Origin: an uncultured Clostridia bacterium
Lineage (GTDB): Bacteria; Bacillota; Clostridia; Peptostreptococcales; Anaerovoracaceae
Assembly (NCBI GenBank): GCA_947302715.1
Contig: CAMYVY010000001.1
Coordinates: 62,001 to 126,000 of the forward strand
DNA length: 64,000 nucleotides
Direction: 5' to 3'
The notes beneath the pieces are model-generated. The model was given only the letters and a program-made list of their open reading frames with translations. It ran no database searches and was not told the DNA's origin. Below are positions 1 through 8,161 of this stretch, piece after piece; the first letter of the stretch is position 1; the number at the start of each line of letters is the position of its first letter. Position numbers and translations under genes: made by a program.

Positions 1-888
1 AAGACCACCATACATGCTATAGAATGGACGACAGAAAAGCCTAAGGCCGTTCTTCAGATTGTACATGGAATGTGTGAATACATAGACAGATATGACGAGT
101 TTGCTGAGTTTTTAAGCAGTCAAGGCATATATGTAGTTGGAAATGACCATCTTGGCCACGGAGAATCGGTGGTCAGTAATGATGATTATGGGTATTTTGC
201 TGATACTGCGGGAAACGCTTACCTGTTGGGAGATATTCATTCTCTAAGGAAGATTACCAAGGAAAAGTATCCCGACATCCCATATTTTATATTGGGTCAT
301 AGCATGGGTTCGTTTTTGATAAGGCAGTATATTCAGTTGGACGGCGAGGGTTTAAGCGGTGCGATTATAATGGGTACCGGAGATCAAGCGACCAAATTAT
401 TGGAAATAGGAAAGTCTCTTTGTGAACAATTGGCGCGAACCTATGGATGGAGACACAGAAGCTCTTTGGTAAACGCTATAGCCTTTGGTTCATATAATAA
501 AAAAATCAAGAATCCCAAATCGCTTAAGGACTGGATTACGCACGATGAGGTTTTGCTCGATAAGTATATTAACGATCCGTGGTGCACTTTTACCTTCACC
601 TTGAATGGGTTTTACAACATGTTTTACAGTATTGGCGAGGCTCAGGATCCGAGGATGGTATCTCATACACCGAAGGATTTACCCATCTTGGTTGTATCCG
701 GAAATGAGGATCCGGTTGGCAATTACGGAAAGGGGGTTCTCGAAGCCTATAAGCTCTTTGAAAACGCAGGAATTGAGGATATTAGTCTGAAATTATATGA
801 GGAAATGAGACATGAAGTATTAAACGAGGTAGGATGTAGAGAAGTATATAACGATTTACTCCAATGGATATTATCGCGACATATTTGA
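1..888 (+). CDS. Alpha/beta hydrolase, monoacylglycerol lipase/lysophospholipase-like (5' truncated by window)
   Basis: The reading frame is open from base 1, so the true start lies upstream; 295 residues are visible. The part before the first in-frame ATG (base 70) is homologous sequence, including the oxyanion-side motif V-H-G-M before a C-E-Y-I-D-R-Y run typical of the Hydrolase_4 (serine aminopeptidase S33 / monoglyceride lipase) family. The nucleophile elbow G-H-S-M-G lies near visible residue 101. The acid is probably in S-G-N-E-D-P and the catalytic histidine in M-R-H-E, giving a complete Ser-Asp-His triad. It is probably a cytoplasmic esterase acting on lysophospholipids or monoglycerides; the substrate is not shown by the sequence. 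No signal peptide can be judged because the N-terminus is missing. A strong terminator follows directly, so it ends its own transcript. Confidence 0.85.
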   Translation, partial: KTTIHAIEWTTEKPKAVLQIVHGMCEYIDRYDEFAEFLSSQGIYVVGNDHLGHGESVVSNDDYGYFADTAGNAYLLGDIHSLRKITKEKYPDIPYFILGHSMGSFLIRQYIQLDGEGLSGAIIMGTGDQATKLLEIGKSLCEQLARTYGWRHRSSLVNAIAFGSYNKKIKNPKSLKDWITHDEVLLDKYINDPWCTFTFTLNGFYNMFYSIGEAQDPRMVSHTPKDLPILVVSGNEDPVGNYGKGVLEAYKLFENAGIEDISLKLYEEMRHEVLNEVGCREVYNDLLQWILSRHI

Positions 889-891
889 AAT

Positions 892-919
892 AATGCGCTT
901 CGGCGCATTTTTTTGTTGT
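892..919 (+). terminator. Intrinsic terminator after the hydrolase gene
   Basis: A 7-bp stem AATGCGC/GCGCATT closed by a UUCG tetraloop is followed by a long T-rich tract. It starts four bases after the hydrolase stop codon and separates it from valS. Confidence 0.9.
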
Positions 920-978
920 TTTTTTCAGCATATTAAGCTATTATAGTATTTGTATATCTATGGCTTTTTTCAGGTGAA

Positions 979-1006
979 TTGTCAAGGATAATACAAGATA
1001 TATTAT
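979..1006 (+). promoter_or_regulatory. Putative sigma-A promoter for valS
   Basis: TTGTCA (979-984), a 16-bp spacer and TATTAT (1001-1006) lie about 35 bp before the valS start. The leader is too short for a T-box riboswitch. The assignment rests on consensus match only. Confidence 0.45.
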
Positions 1007-1039
1007 TGGAACTCAAGTGTATATTTTAGGGTAATCAAG

Positions 1040-3736
1040 ATGGAACAGAATTTAGCAAAGAACTACGATCCAAAGAGTTTTGAGGATCGTATATATGAAA
1101 TGTGGGAAGAAAATGGAGCATTTATACCTGAAAGGGATAGTGACAAAACTCCTTTCACTATAGTTATGCCGCCTCCAAATATAACGGGACAGCTTCACAT
1201 GGGACATGCCCTGGACCATACGCTCCAGGATGTATTAACAAGATACAAAAGACTTAAGGGATATTCAACCTTGTGGCTTCCCGGTTCCGACCATGCGAGC
1301 ATTGCGACAGAGGTAAAAGTCGTTGAAAAACTTCGCGAGGAAGGAATTGAAAAAGAAGACCTCGGAAGAGATAAATTCCTTGAAAAGGTCTGGGATTGGA
1401 AGAAGGAATATGGCGGTCGCATCACAAAGCAATGCCGCAAACTTGGCGACTCCTGCGACTGGTCCAGAGAACGCTTCACGATGGATGAGGGTTGCAATAA
1501 GTCAGTCCGTCATTTCTTCGTGGAACTCTATAAGAAGGGCTTAATATATAAGGGTAACAGGCTTATCAACTGGTGCCCCGAATGCGGAACATCGCTATCA
1601 GATGCCGAGGTCGAACACGAGGACAAGCAGGGTAAGTACTGGTATTTCAGATATCCTGCAGCCGATGAAAACGGTCGCGATATGGTTGTTGCTACATCAA
1701 GACCGGAAACAATGTTTGGCGATGTTGCAATCGCTGTTCATCCCGATGATGAAAGATATAAAGACATTATTGGAACAAAGGTCATTCTTCCTTTGGTTGG
1801 ACGCGAAATTCCAATTATAGCCGATGAATATCCGGATCCCGAAAAGGGAACAGGTGCCGTTAAGATTACTCCGGCTCACGACCCCAATGACTTTGAAGTT
1901 GGACAGAGAGCTGATTTGGAGCGCCTTTGCTGCATAAATGAAGATGCGACCATGAATGAACTCGCAGGGAAATATCAAGGCATGGATAGATACGAATGCC
2001 GAAAAGCCTGGGTCGCAGATTTGGAAGAAGCGGGATACCTCGAAAAAACAGAGGAACTCACCATTCCTGTGGGCGAATGCTATAGATGCCATACAGTAAT
2101 CGAACCGATGCTTTCCGATCAGTGGTTCGTCAAAATGGATGAACTTGCAAAGCCTGCAATAGAAACCGTAAAATCGGGAGAAACCATCTTTGTTCCAGAA
2201 AGATTTGACAAGACTTATTTTCACTGGATGGAAGAAATCAAGGATTGGTGCATAAGCCGCCAACTATGGTGGGGGCACAGAATCCCCGCGTGGTATTGCG
2301 AGGACTGCGGTGAACTTATTGTATCCGAAGAAGATCCGAGCACATGTCCCAAATGTGGTTCCAAGAAGCTAAGGCAGGATGAGGATGTGCTCGACACATG
2401 GTTCTCGTCTGCATTATGGCCATTTTCAACAATGGGGTGGCCGGAAGAGACTGAAAATCTCAATTACTTCTATCCTACGTCTGTCTTGGTTACCGGATAT
2501 GACATCATATTCTTCTGGGTGGCAAGAATGATTTTCTCTGGACTTGCGATGACAGGTAAGTCTCCTTTCAAGTATGTCTACTTCCACGGTCTCGTTAGAG
2601 ATGCCCAGGGAAGAAAAATGAGTAAATCATTAAACAACGGAATAGATCCCTTGGATATGATTGATAAATACGGTGCGGACGCTTTAAGATTCATGCTTTC
2701 AACCGGCATCACTCCCGGAAATGACATGAGATTTACTACTGAAAAGATTGAGGCTGCACGTAATTTTGCAAATAAACTATGGAACGCATCCCGATTTGTA
2801 ATAATGAACATCAAGGATGAGGAAACGGGTGATTTCAAGACCTTTGCAAGTGAAGACGAGCTCTTCGGAGATAAACTCGACTCTCTCACACACGAGGATA
2901 AGTGGATAGTCGATAGAATCATGGAAGGTGTTGAATATATTAATCGAGCCATGGATAGATTTGACCTTGCGCTTGCAGGACAAAAGGTATATGACCTGAT
3001 CTGGAATCAGTTCTGTGACTGGTATATAGAGTTCGTGAAAAAGAGACTATGGTCAGAGGATGAGGATGACAAAGCCGTAGCCAGGGGAGTGCTGGTATAT
3101 GTGCTTAAATCACTACTTAAAATGCTTCATCCGTTCATGCCGTTTATTACAGAGGAGATATGGGGATTCCTTCCCAAGGGCGAAGGCACGGATTCAGGAT
3201 ATCTTATCAATTCTGCTTATCCGGAATACACCGATGATAGAAGGTTCCCGGAAGAAACATTAGAAGTTGAACTTGCCATGGAAGCTATACGCGCGATTAG
3301 AAATATAAGAGCTGAGGCCGAAGCCGCACCCAGCAAGAAGCTAAGTGCGACCATTGTTTCCTCCGGAAGTGAACTCGATAAGCTTAAGATTGAAGAAAAT
3401 TCGATAAAGGATTTGGGGGGACTGACTGAGCTTAGCTTTGTAAAGACAAAGGAAGAGGCACCAAAGGACTCCATGACAGCGGTAATCAGCGGCGCGGAAA
3501 TCTTTGTTCCTATGGCTGAATTAATCGACTTCAAAGCAGAATTTGAGCGACTTTCGAAGGAACAAAAAAGACTGGAAGGCGAAGTAAAACGCTGCGAAGG
3601 AAAACTCTCCAACGAGGGATTTGTAAGTAAAGCTCCCGCTAAATTGATTGAGGAAGAGAAGGCAAAATTAGAAGACTATCAGGAAATGCTTTCCAAGGTG
3701 ATAGAAAGGCTTGCGGCAATAAAGGATAAGCTTTAA
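1040..3736 (+). CDS. valS: Valyl-tRNA synthetase
   Basis: Class I aminoacyl-tRNA synthetase that charges tRNA-Val with valine in the cytoplasm. The 898-residue length is normal for the family. The ATP-binding HIGH motif is H-M-G-H at residues 53-56 after P-P-P-N-I-T-G, and the KMSKS loop is at 526-530 (preceded by G-R). A Cys-pair zinc ribbon (C-x2-C ... C-x2-C) lies at about 418-437. The CP1 editing domain falls between the signature motifs. The C-terminal ~70 residues form the charged coiled-coil arm characteristic of ValRS, which distinguishes it from IleRS and LeuRS. It heads a run of + strand genes and has its own putative promoter, but no T-box is visible, unlike many Firmicute synthetase genes. 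The start ATG has only a weak upstream purine stretch. Confidence 0.97.
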   Translation: MEQNLAKNYDPKSFEDRIYEMWEENGAFIPERDSDKTPFTIVMPPPNITGQLHMGHALDHTLQDVLTRYKRLKGYSTLWLPGSDHASIATEVKVVEKLREEGIEKEDLGRDKFLEKVWDWKKEYGGRITKQCRKLGDSCDWSRERFTMDEGCNKSVRHFFVELYKKGLIYKGNRLINWCPECGTSLSDAEVEHEDKQGKYWYFRYPAADENGRDMVVATSRPETMFGDVAIAVHPDDERYKDIIGTKVILPLVGREIPIIADEYPDPEKGTGAVKITPAHDPNDFEVGQRADLERLCCINEDATMNELAGKYQGMDRYECRKAWVADLEEAGYLEKTEELTIPVGECYRCHTVIEPMLSDQWFVKMDELAKPAIETVKSGETIFVPERFDKTYFHWMEEIKDWCISRQLWWGHRIPAWYCEDCGELIVSEEDPSTCPKCGSKKLRQDEDVLDTWFSSALWPFSTMGWPEETENLNYFYPTSVLVTGYDIIFFWVARMIFSGLAMTGKSPFKYVYFHGLVRDAQGRKMSKSLNNGIDPLDMIDKYGADALRFMLSTGITPGNDMRFTTEKIEAARNFANKLWNASRFVIMNIKDEETGDFKTFASEDELFGDKLDSLTHEDKWIVDRIMEGVEYINRAMDRFDLALAGQKVYDLIWNQFCDWYIEFVKKRLWSEDEDDKAVARGVLVYVLKSLLKMLHPFMPFITEEIWGFLPKGEGTDSGYLINSAYPEYTDDRRFPEETLEVELAMEAIRAIRNIRAEAEAAPSKKLSATIVSSGSELDKLKIEENSIKDLGGLTELSFVKTKEEAPKDSMTAVISGAEIFVPMAELIDFKAEFERLSKEQKRLEGEVKRCEGKLSNEGFVSKAPAKLIEEEKAKLEDYQEMLSKVIERLAAIKDKL

Positions 3737-3758
3737 AGATTTTTTTAGGGGGAAGAAC

Positions 3759-4670
3759 TTGAACGATAATGGATTTAAAAAAGTAATAATGCTCTATAAT
3801 CCAACAGCAGGAAATGGTCTTTTCACAAACAATCTTGATAGGATTATAGAAAGATATGAGAAGGCAGGTAAAGTCGTTATTCCGATTAGAGCTTTCGGTC
3901 CAATCGGAATAGACGATTATCTTGCAACCCTTAATCCTGAAACATATAAGGATGAGTATAGCCAAATCCTTGCTGCCGGAGGAGATGGAACAATCAATTA
4001 CTGTGTGAATGCGATGATCAAAAACAATATAGATCTTCCCATCACAGTACTCCCGGTAGGAACTGCAAATGATTTTGCGTACTATTTTGATATACCATCG
4101 GATATCGACGGAATGATTGATATCGGACTTGGAGAGCATTATACATATGCAGACTTGGGAGTTGTAAACGGCAAGTATTTTGTCAATGTAGCAGCGATTG
4201 GTCAGGTAGTTGGCGTTAGCCAAAAAACTGATCCGAATCTTAAAAATACGATTGGAGTATTGGCATATTATTTAAAGGGGTTATCGGAGGTAACAACACT
4301 TAAACCTATTTCGGTAAAACTCAGCACCCCGGAAAGCATTTACGAAGAAGAAATGTATTTCATGGTTGTAATGAACGGTAAATCTGCCGGCGGTTTTAAG
4401 ATGGTGTCTCCGGAGTCGGATATAAACGATGGGATGCTTGATGTCATACTTTTTAGGGAAATACCGCCACTGGATATGCCCGGATTCTTTATGCAGATAC
4501 TTCAGGGAACGCATACCAAGAGCAAATATGTGCTTCACTTTAAGACGGATAAGCTAACTTTGGAATCAGAAGAAGATTTGCCTACTGATGTAGACGGTGA
4601 ACATGGAGTTGCGCTTCCGATGAATTTTGGTGTATTACACAACAAACTGAGAATATCAACAAAGGAATAG
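3759..4670 (+). CDS. Diacylglycerol kinase family lipid kinase (YegS/DagK-like)
   Basis: Predicted lipid kinase of the DAGK catalytic superfamily, 303 residues, which is typical. The N-terminal Y-N-P-T-A-G-N-G (13-20) and the nucleotide-binding G-G-D-G-T (74-78) are the diagnostic motifs, followed by L-P-V-G-T-A-N-D-F. The C-terminal half matches the beta-sandwich domain, including N-G-K-S-A-G-G-F and an S-P-E-S-D-I-N-D-G-M-L-D-type segment. It probably phosphorylates diacylglycerol or a related lipid at the membrane, recycling diacylglycerol into phosphatidate; the true substrate cannot be read from sequence. The start is TTG: an AGGGGGA ribosome-binding site sits at a good distance, and the nearest ATG is out of frame. 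It lies 22 bp after valS, so it is probably co-transcribed. Confidence 0.9.
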   Translation: MNDNGFKKVIMLYNPTAGNGLFTNNLDRIIERYEKAGKVVIPIRAFGPIGIDDYLATLNPETYKDEYSQILAAGGDGTINYCVNAMIKNNIDLPITVLPVGTANDFAYYFDIPSDIDGMIDIGLGEHYTYADLGVVNGKYFVNVAAIGQVVGVSQKTDPNLKNTIGVLAYYLKGLSEVTTLKPISVKLSTPESIYEEEMYFMVVMNGKSAGGFKMVSPESDINDGMLDVILFREIPPLDMPGFFMQILQGTHTKSKYVLHFKTDKLTLESEEDLPTDVDGEHGVALPMNFGVLHNKLRISTKE

Positions 4671-4681
4671 GAATACGAGAA

Positions 4682-5152
4682 ATGAACGGCGATATCAACA
4701 ATCTAAAATTTCATATAGAAGAGACAGACGAATATGATAGACTTGTCCGTTTTTTTGTAGAAAACGAGCTCGAATTTGACGGAGACGAGGAAGTGGATAC
4801 GGACATTATTCGTTGTTATAAGATAGAGCATCCATCGGATTCTGATGTGGACCTTGTCGGTGGTGCCGTGCTCGCAAAGCGCGAAGGAAGATACATCTGT
4901 GACGGTATTGCGGTCAATCCGAAATACAGAGAAGAAGGTATAGGAAAACTCCTTCTCGATAGGCTGATAAAGGACACCGAAGAGCTTGGTGGTGACAGCA
5001 TATATCTCGTTGCACGTGCTCCCGGATTCTTTAGAAAAAACGGATTCAATGAAGTGAATCCAGATAGCGCTCCCAATTTCTTCGAATGCAAGTATTGCCC
5101 TCAATACAACAAATCATGCTTTCCGGAAATCATGCGGTACAGTATTGTATAG
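4682..5152 (+). CDS. GNAT family N-acetyltransferase with C-terminal cysteine cluster
   Basis: A 156-residue protein with the GNAT fold. The acetyl-CoA pyrophosphate loop is R-E-E-G-I-G-K at 83-89, preceded by the beta-strand I-C-D-G-I-A-V-N-P and followed by an R-A-P-G-F-F-R-K-N-G-F strand-turn-helix typical of the fold's second half. It should transfer an acetyl group from acetyl-CoA to an unknown amine. The last 25 residues carry three cysteines (136, 139, 146) in a C-x2-C-x6-C arrangement around C-P-Q-Y; this could bind metal or be redox-active, but a fourth ligand is not obvious. It starts 11 bp after the lipid kinase and is probably in the same transcript. The acceptor is not recognisable. 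Confidence 0.82.
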   Translation: MNGDINNLKFHIEETDEYDRLVRFFVENELEFDGDEEVDTDIIRCYKIEHPSDSDVDLVGGAVLAKREGRYICDGIAVNPKYREEGIGKLLLDRLIKDTEELGGDSIYLVARAPGFFRKNGFNEVNPDSAPNFFECKYCPQYNKSCFPEIMRYSIV

Positions 5153-5169
5153 GTTCTTTAAAAGAACCT
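5151..5169. repeat. Perfect 19-bp palindrome overlapping the GNAT stop codon
   Basis: AGGTTCTTT and AAAGAACCT flank a single base. It begins inside the TAG stop and could form a short hairpin in RNA, but no T-tract follows on the + strand, so a terminator role is doubtful. Confidence 0.5.
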
Positions 5170-5208
5170 AGATAAAAGTTATAACATGCTTATTTGAAAG
5201 GATTTAAT

Positions 5209-6444
5209 GTGTTTAATAAGGAAGGTAAGGACAATAATTCGTATAATGTGAACAATTACGAATTCATAAAGGAGTATTCACCGACTGTAGGATCTCTCAT
5301 AGAAGCCGAATACAAGAGGCAGCAGGAAAACATTGAATTAATCGCTTCCGAGAATTATTGTTCGGAGGCTGTGCTTGCTGCCACAGGCAGCTGTTTCTCT
5401 TGGAAATATGCCGAAGGCTATCCGGAGGAAAGAGAGTCCGGAAACAAGGGCAGATACTATGGTGGAACCACAAATGTTGACAAAATCGAGGAATATGCTT
5501 GCCAAAAATGGAGAGAGGTTTTTGCAACCGACTACCATGTAAATGTTCAGCCGCACAGCGGATCGCAAGCCAATTTTGCCGCCTTTAAATCAATTCTTGA
5601 ACCCGGTGACAGAGTTCTGGCAATGTCATTGGACAATGGCGGACATCTAACGCATGGCTCAAGCGTCAATTTCAGCGGCAAACTATACGACATCCATTTT
5701 TACGATGTTGACGCCAACGGAATAATTGACATGGAGGATGTCAGAAGAAAGGCTGAAGAATTAAAACCAAAGCTGATTCTCGCCGGCGCCTCCGCATATT
5801 CAAGGATAATCGATTTTGAAGCCTTTGGTAAAATAGCCAAAGAAATCGGTGCATATTTCATGGTGGATATGGCACATATAGGAGGATTGGTTGCAGCAGG
5901 TGCTCATCCAACACCATTTGGACATGCGGATATTGTTACAACCACAACACATAAAACCCTCAGAGGTCCAAGGGGCGGCTTGATATTTGGAAGACCGGAG
6001 CTTGCCAAGAAAATCGACAGCGCCGTATTTCCATATTCTCAGGGCGGACCTCTTGTTCATGTGATTGCAGCAAAGGCCATATGCGCCGAAGAGGCTCTGA
6101 GACCTGAATTCAAATCGTATATAGAGCAGGTCGTCAAGAACTCCGCAGCTTTTGCAGATGAATTTATAAAAATGGGATATAAGGTAATAACGGGCGGAAC
6201 CGAAAACCATCTGTTCCTCCTCGACCTTTCCGATATGCCGTTTAGCGGCAAAGAGCTTCAAGACAAATTGGACGAACACCATATTACACTCAACAAAAAC
6301 ATGGTTCCCGGGGATAAGCGTTCTCCAAAGGAGACCAGTGGTGTCAGAATAGGAACCGCTCCCATGACAACAAGAGGCTATAGGGAAGAAGATTTCAGAA
6401 ATGTAGCTCGTAGAATTGATGAAATCATTCAAACGATGAAATAA
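5209..6444 (+). CDS. glyA: Serine hydroxymethyltransferase, variant active-site loop
   Basis: PLP enzyme interconverting serine and glycine with tetrahydrofolate; it is the main source of one-carbon units for purine and thymidylate synthesis. The PLP-lysine motif T-T-T-T-H-K-T-L-R-G-P-R-G-G is intact, as are H-S-G-S-Q-A-N, D-M-A-H-I-G-G and the C-terminal R-I-G-T-A-P-M-T-T-R. The GTG at 5209 is preferred as start because GAAAGGA lies about 6 bases before it; an upstream in-frame TTG at 5194 overlaps that site. This gives 411 residues, the usual length. Odd feature: between A-E-G-Y-P and R-Y-Y-G-G there is an insertion of about seven residues (E-E-R-E-S-G-N-K-G region), and S-W-K-Y replaces the common T-N-K-Y. 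plsX follows after 5 bp. Confidence 0.94.
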   Translation: MFNKEGKDNNSYNVNNYEFIKEYSPTVGSLIEAEYKRQQENIELIASENYCSEAVLAATGSCFSWKYAEGYPEERESGNKGRYYGGTTNVDKIEEYACQKWREVFATDYHVNVQPHSGSQANFAAFKSILEPGDRVLAMSLDNGGHLTHGSSVNFSGKLYDIHFYDVDANGIIDMEDVRRKAEELKPKLILAGASAYSRIIDFEAFGKIAKEIGAYFMVDMAHIGGLVAAGAHPTPFGHADIVTTTTHKTLRGPRGGLIFGRPELAKKIDSAVFPYSQGGPLVHVIAAKAICAEEALRPEFKSYIEQVVKNSAAFADEFIKMGYKVITGGTENHLFLLDLSDMPFSGKELQDKLDEHHITLNKNMVPGDKRSPKETSGVRIGTAPMTTRGYREEDFRNVARRIDEIIQTMK

Positions 6445-6449
6445 ACAGT

Positions 6450-7454
6450 ATGAAAATTCTTATTGATGCAATGGGTGGTGACAATGCTCCTCAGGCGATA
6501 GTGGAAGGAGCAGTGTCAGCCATTAAACAAATTGAACATGAGATTATTTTGATAGGACAAGAGGAAGTCGTGCTCCCTGCAATTAAAAAACATGGAAGCA
6601 AGATGCTCGGCTTCGTTCCTGCGACTGAAATCATTTCAAATGACGAGGCTCCGGTGAGGGCAGTCAGATCAAAAAAAGATTCCTCCATTGTTAAGGGTCT
6701 TGAAATGGTCAAGGCCGGCGAAGCGGATGTATTTATCTCTGCCGGAAGTACCGGAGCACTCATGGCCGGAGGACTCTTCATTCTTGGCAGAATTCAGGGA
6801 ATTGACAGACCCAGCATCGCCACGATTTATCCCGTGATTGGAGGTGTGCCTTCAATTCTTGTTGATGCCGGGGCAAACAGCGAATGCAAGCCCAACAATC
6901 TCCTTGAATTTGCTACGATGGGTTCTATCTATATGGAAAAGGTCATGGGAAGATCAAATCCAAAGGTAGGGCTTGTCAATAATGGTGTGGAAGAGCATAA
7001 GGGGACAACCCTTACCAAATCCGCGTATGAACTAATTTCAAAGAGCAATTTGAATTTCATTGGAAATATCGAAGCGAGGGACTTGCCTAACGGAGTTTGC
7101 GATGTTATCGTAACGGATGGATTTACGGGAAACGCTCTTTTGAAGCTCACTGAAGGTATGGGTCTCATGGTTCTTAGAGAGTTAAAAAAGAGATTCACAA
7201 AGAATGGAATTACGAAACTTGGATCGCTACTCTTGAGTAAAGAGCTTATAAACATAAAATCAGAATTCAGTTATACCGAATACGGGGGAGCGCCCATTCT
7301 TGGAGTAAAGGGTGCCGTGCTTAAGATGCATGGATCATCCGACGGTTTGGCTGTTGAAAAGACGATATTAAAGGCAATACCGTATGTTGAAAATCACGTT
7401 GTAGAAATCATTCAGAACTCTACAATCGAATTGGAAGAGATTATACAGAGCTAA
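6450..7454 (+). CDS. plsX: Phosphate acyltransferase PlsX
   Basis: Converts acyl-ACP and phosphate to acyl-phosphate, the donor for PlsY in the first step of phosphatidate synthesis. It is a peripheral membrane enzyme. The N-terminus M-K-I-L-I-D-A-M-G-G-D-N-A-P is diagnostic, as are F-I-S-A-G-S-T-G-A-L-M-A-G-G, D-A-G-A-N-S-E-C-K-P and V-T-D-G-F-T-G-N. The length of 334 residues is normal. It lies 5 bp after glyA and 1 bp before rnc, so the three are one transcription unit. The fab/acpP genes that separate plsX from rnc in many Firmicutes are absent here. Its partner enzyme PlsY is encoded at 13984, about 6.5 kb downstream. Confidence 0.96.
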   Translation: MKILIDAMGGDNAPQAIVEGAVSAIKQIEHEIILIGQEEVVLPAIKKHGSKMLGFVPATEIISNDEAPVRAVRSKKDSSIVKGLEMVKAGEADVFISAGSTGALMAGGLFILGRIQGIDRPSIATIYPVIGGVPSILVDAGANSECKPNNLLEFATMGSIYMEKVMGRSNPKVGLVNNGVEEHKGTTLTKSAYELISKSNLNFIGNIEARDLPNGVCDVIVTDGFTGNALLKLTEGMGLMVLRELKKRFTKNGITKLGSLLLSKELINIKSEFSYTEYGGAPILGVKGAVLKMHGSSDGLAVEKTILKAIPYVENHVVEIIQNSTIELEEIIQS

Positions 7455-7455
7455 T

Positions 7456-8136
7456 ATGGAGAATATCTTAGGCTATAAATTCAATAATCCTGAACTCCTT
7501 TCCGAGGCTCTTACTCATAGTTCCTATGGAAAAGTCGACGAAAATGGAGCAAGAATTGACAACGAAAAACTGGAATTCATAGGTGATGCTTTTTTGGATG
7601 CCATAGTGGGTGTCGAAATATACGGAAGGATGACCAATGATGCCAGAGAAGGTGATTTGACGAAGCTCAGAGCTCAGGTTGTATGTGAAAAATCCCTTGC
7701 TATTATAGGGAAGAGCCTTAATATAGGTTCCTACATCAATATGGGAATTGGTGAGGAGAAAACCGGAGGAAGAGAAAAGGAATCACTTATCGCCGATACG
7801 GTAGAAGCGATAATAGGAGCGATATATATCGATGGCGGCTTTGATAATGCATCTAAATTTGTTAAATCGAAGTTTGAATCCATGATTGAGGATGCTGTTG
7901 AAGGAAGGCTTATTCTCGATTACAAGACTGAACTTCAGGAACGGGTGCAAAGGGCCGGGAAAACGCTAAAATACTTAGTTGACAAAACGGAAGGTCCGGA
8001 TCATGATAAGACGTTTTTTATTCATATAGAAATAGACGATGTCCCATATACATCCGGAATAGGAAAGAGTAAGAAGGAAGCTCAGCAACAAGCTGCACAC
8101 AGACTGGTAGAACAGGGCTTGGATTTTTTAGAATAA
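7456..8136 (+). CDS. rnc: Ribonuclease III
   Basis: Double-strand-specific endoribonuclease for rRNA precursor and mRNA processing. The catalytic signature N-E-K-L-E-F-I-G-D occupies 36-44, with acidic residues E37, E40 and D44. The second acidic pair, D114 and E117, sits in I-A-D-T-V-E-A-I-I-G, at the same numbering as in E. coli. The C-terminal ~70 residues are a double-stranded-RNA-binding domain (K-T-E-L-Q-E-R-V-Q start and a K-S-K-K-E-A-Q-Q-Q-A-A end). The length of 226 residues is standard. One base separates it from plsX, suggesting translational coupling, and smc follows after 25 bp. Confidence 0.97.
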   Translation: MENILGYKFNNPELLSEALTHSSYGKVDENGARIDNEKLEFIGDAFLDAIVGVEIYGRMTNDAREGDLTKLRAQVVCEKSLAIIGKSLNIGSYINMGIGEEKTGGREKESLIADTVEAIIGAIYIDGGFDNASKFVKSKFESMIEDAVEGRLILDYKTELQERVQRAGKTLKYLVDKTEGPDHDKTFFIHIEIDDVPYTSGIGKSKKEAQQQAAHRLVEQGLDFLE

Positions 8137-8161
8137 TTATATTTGGAAAGGCAAGTAGTAG

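Noticed and set aside
3639..4223. Antisense frame spanning the valS end and the lipid kinase start
   Set aside because: It crosses two genes with clear motifs on the + strand and shows no start signal or family match.
5151..5169. Palindrome after the GNAT gene as an intrinsic terminator
   Set aside because: No T-tract follows and the loop would be almost zero-length; kept only as a palindrome.
5800..6432. Antisense open frame of about 210 codons inside glyA
   Set aside because: It lies wholly within the conserved SHMT coding sequence, and its translation resembles no protein family.
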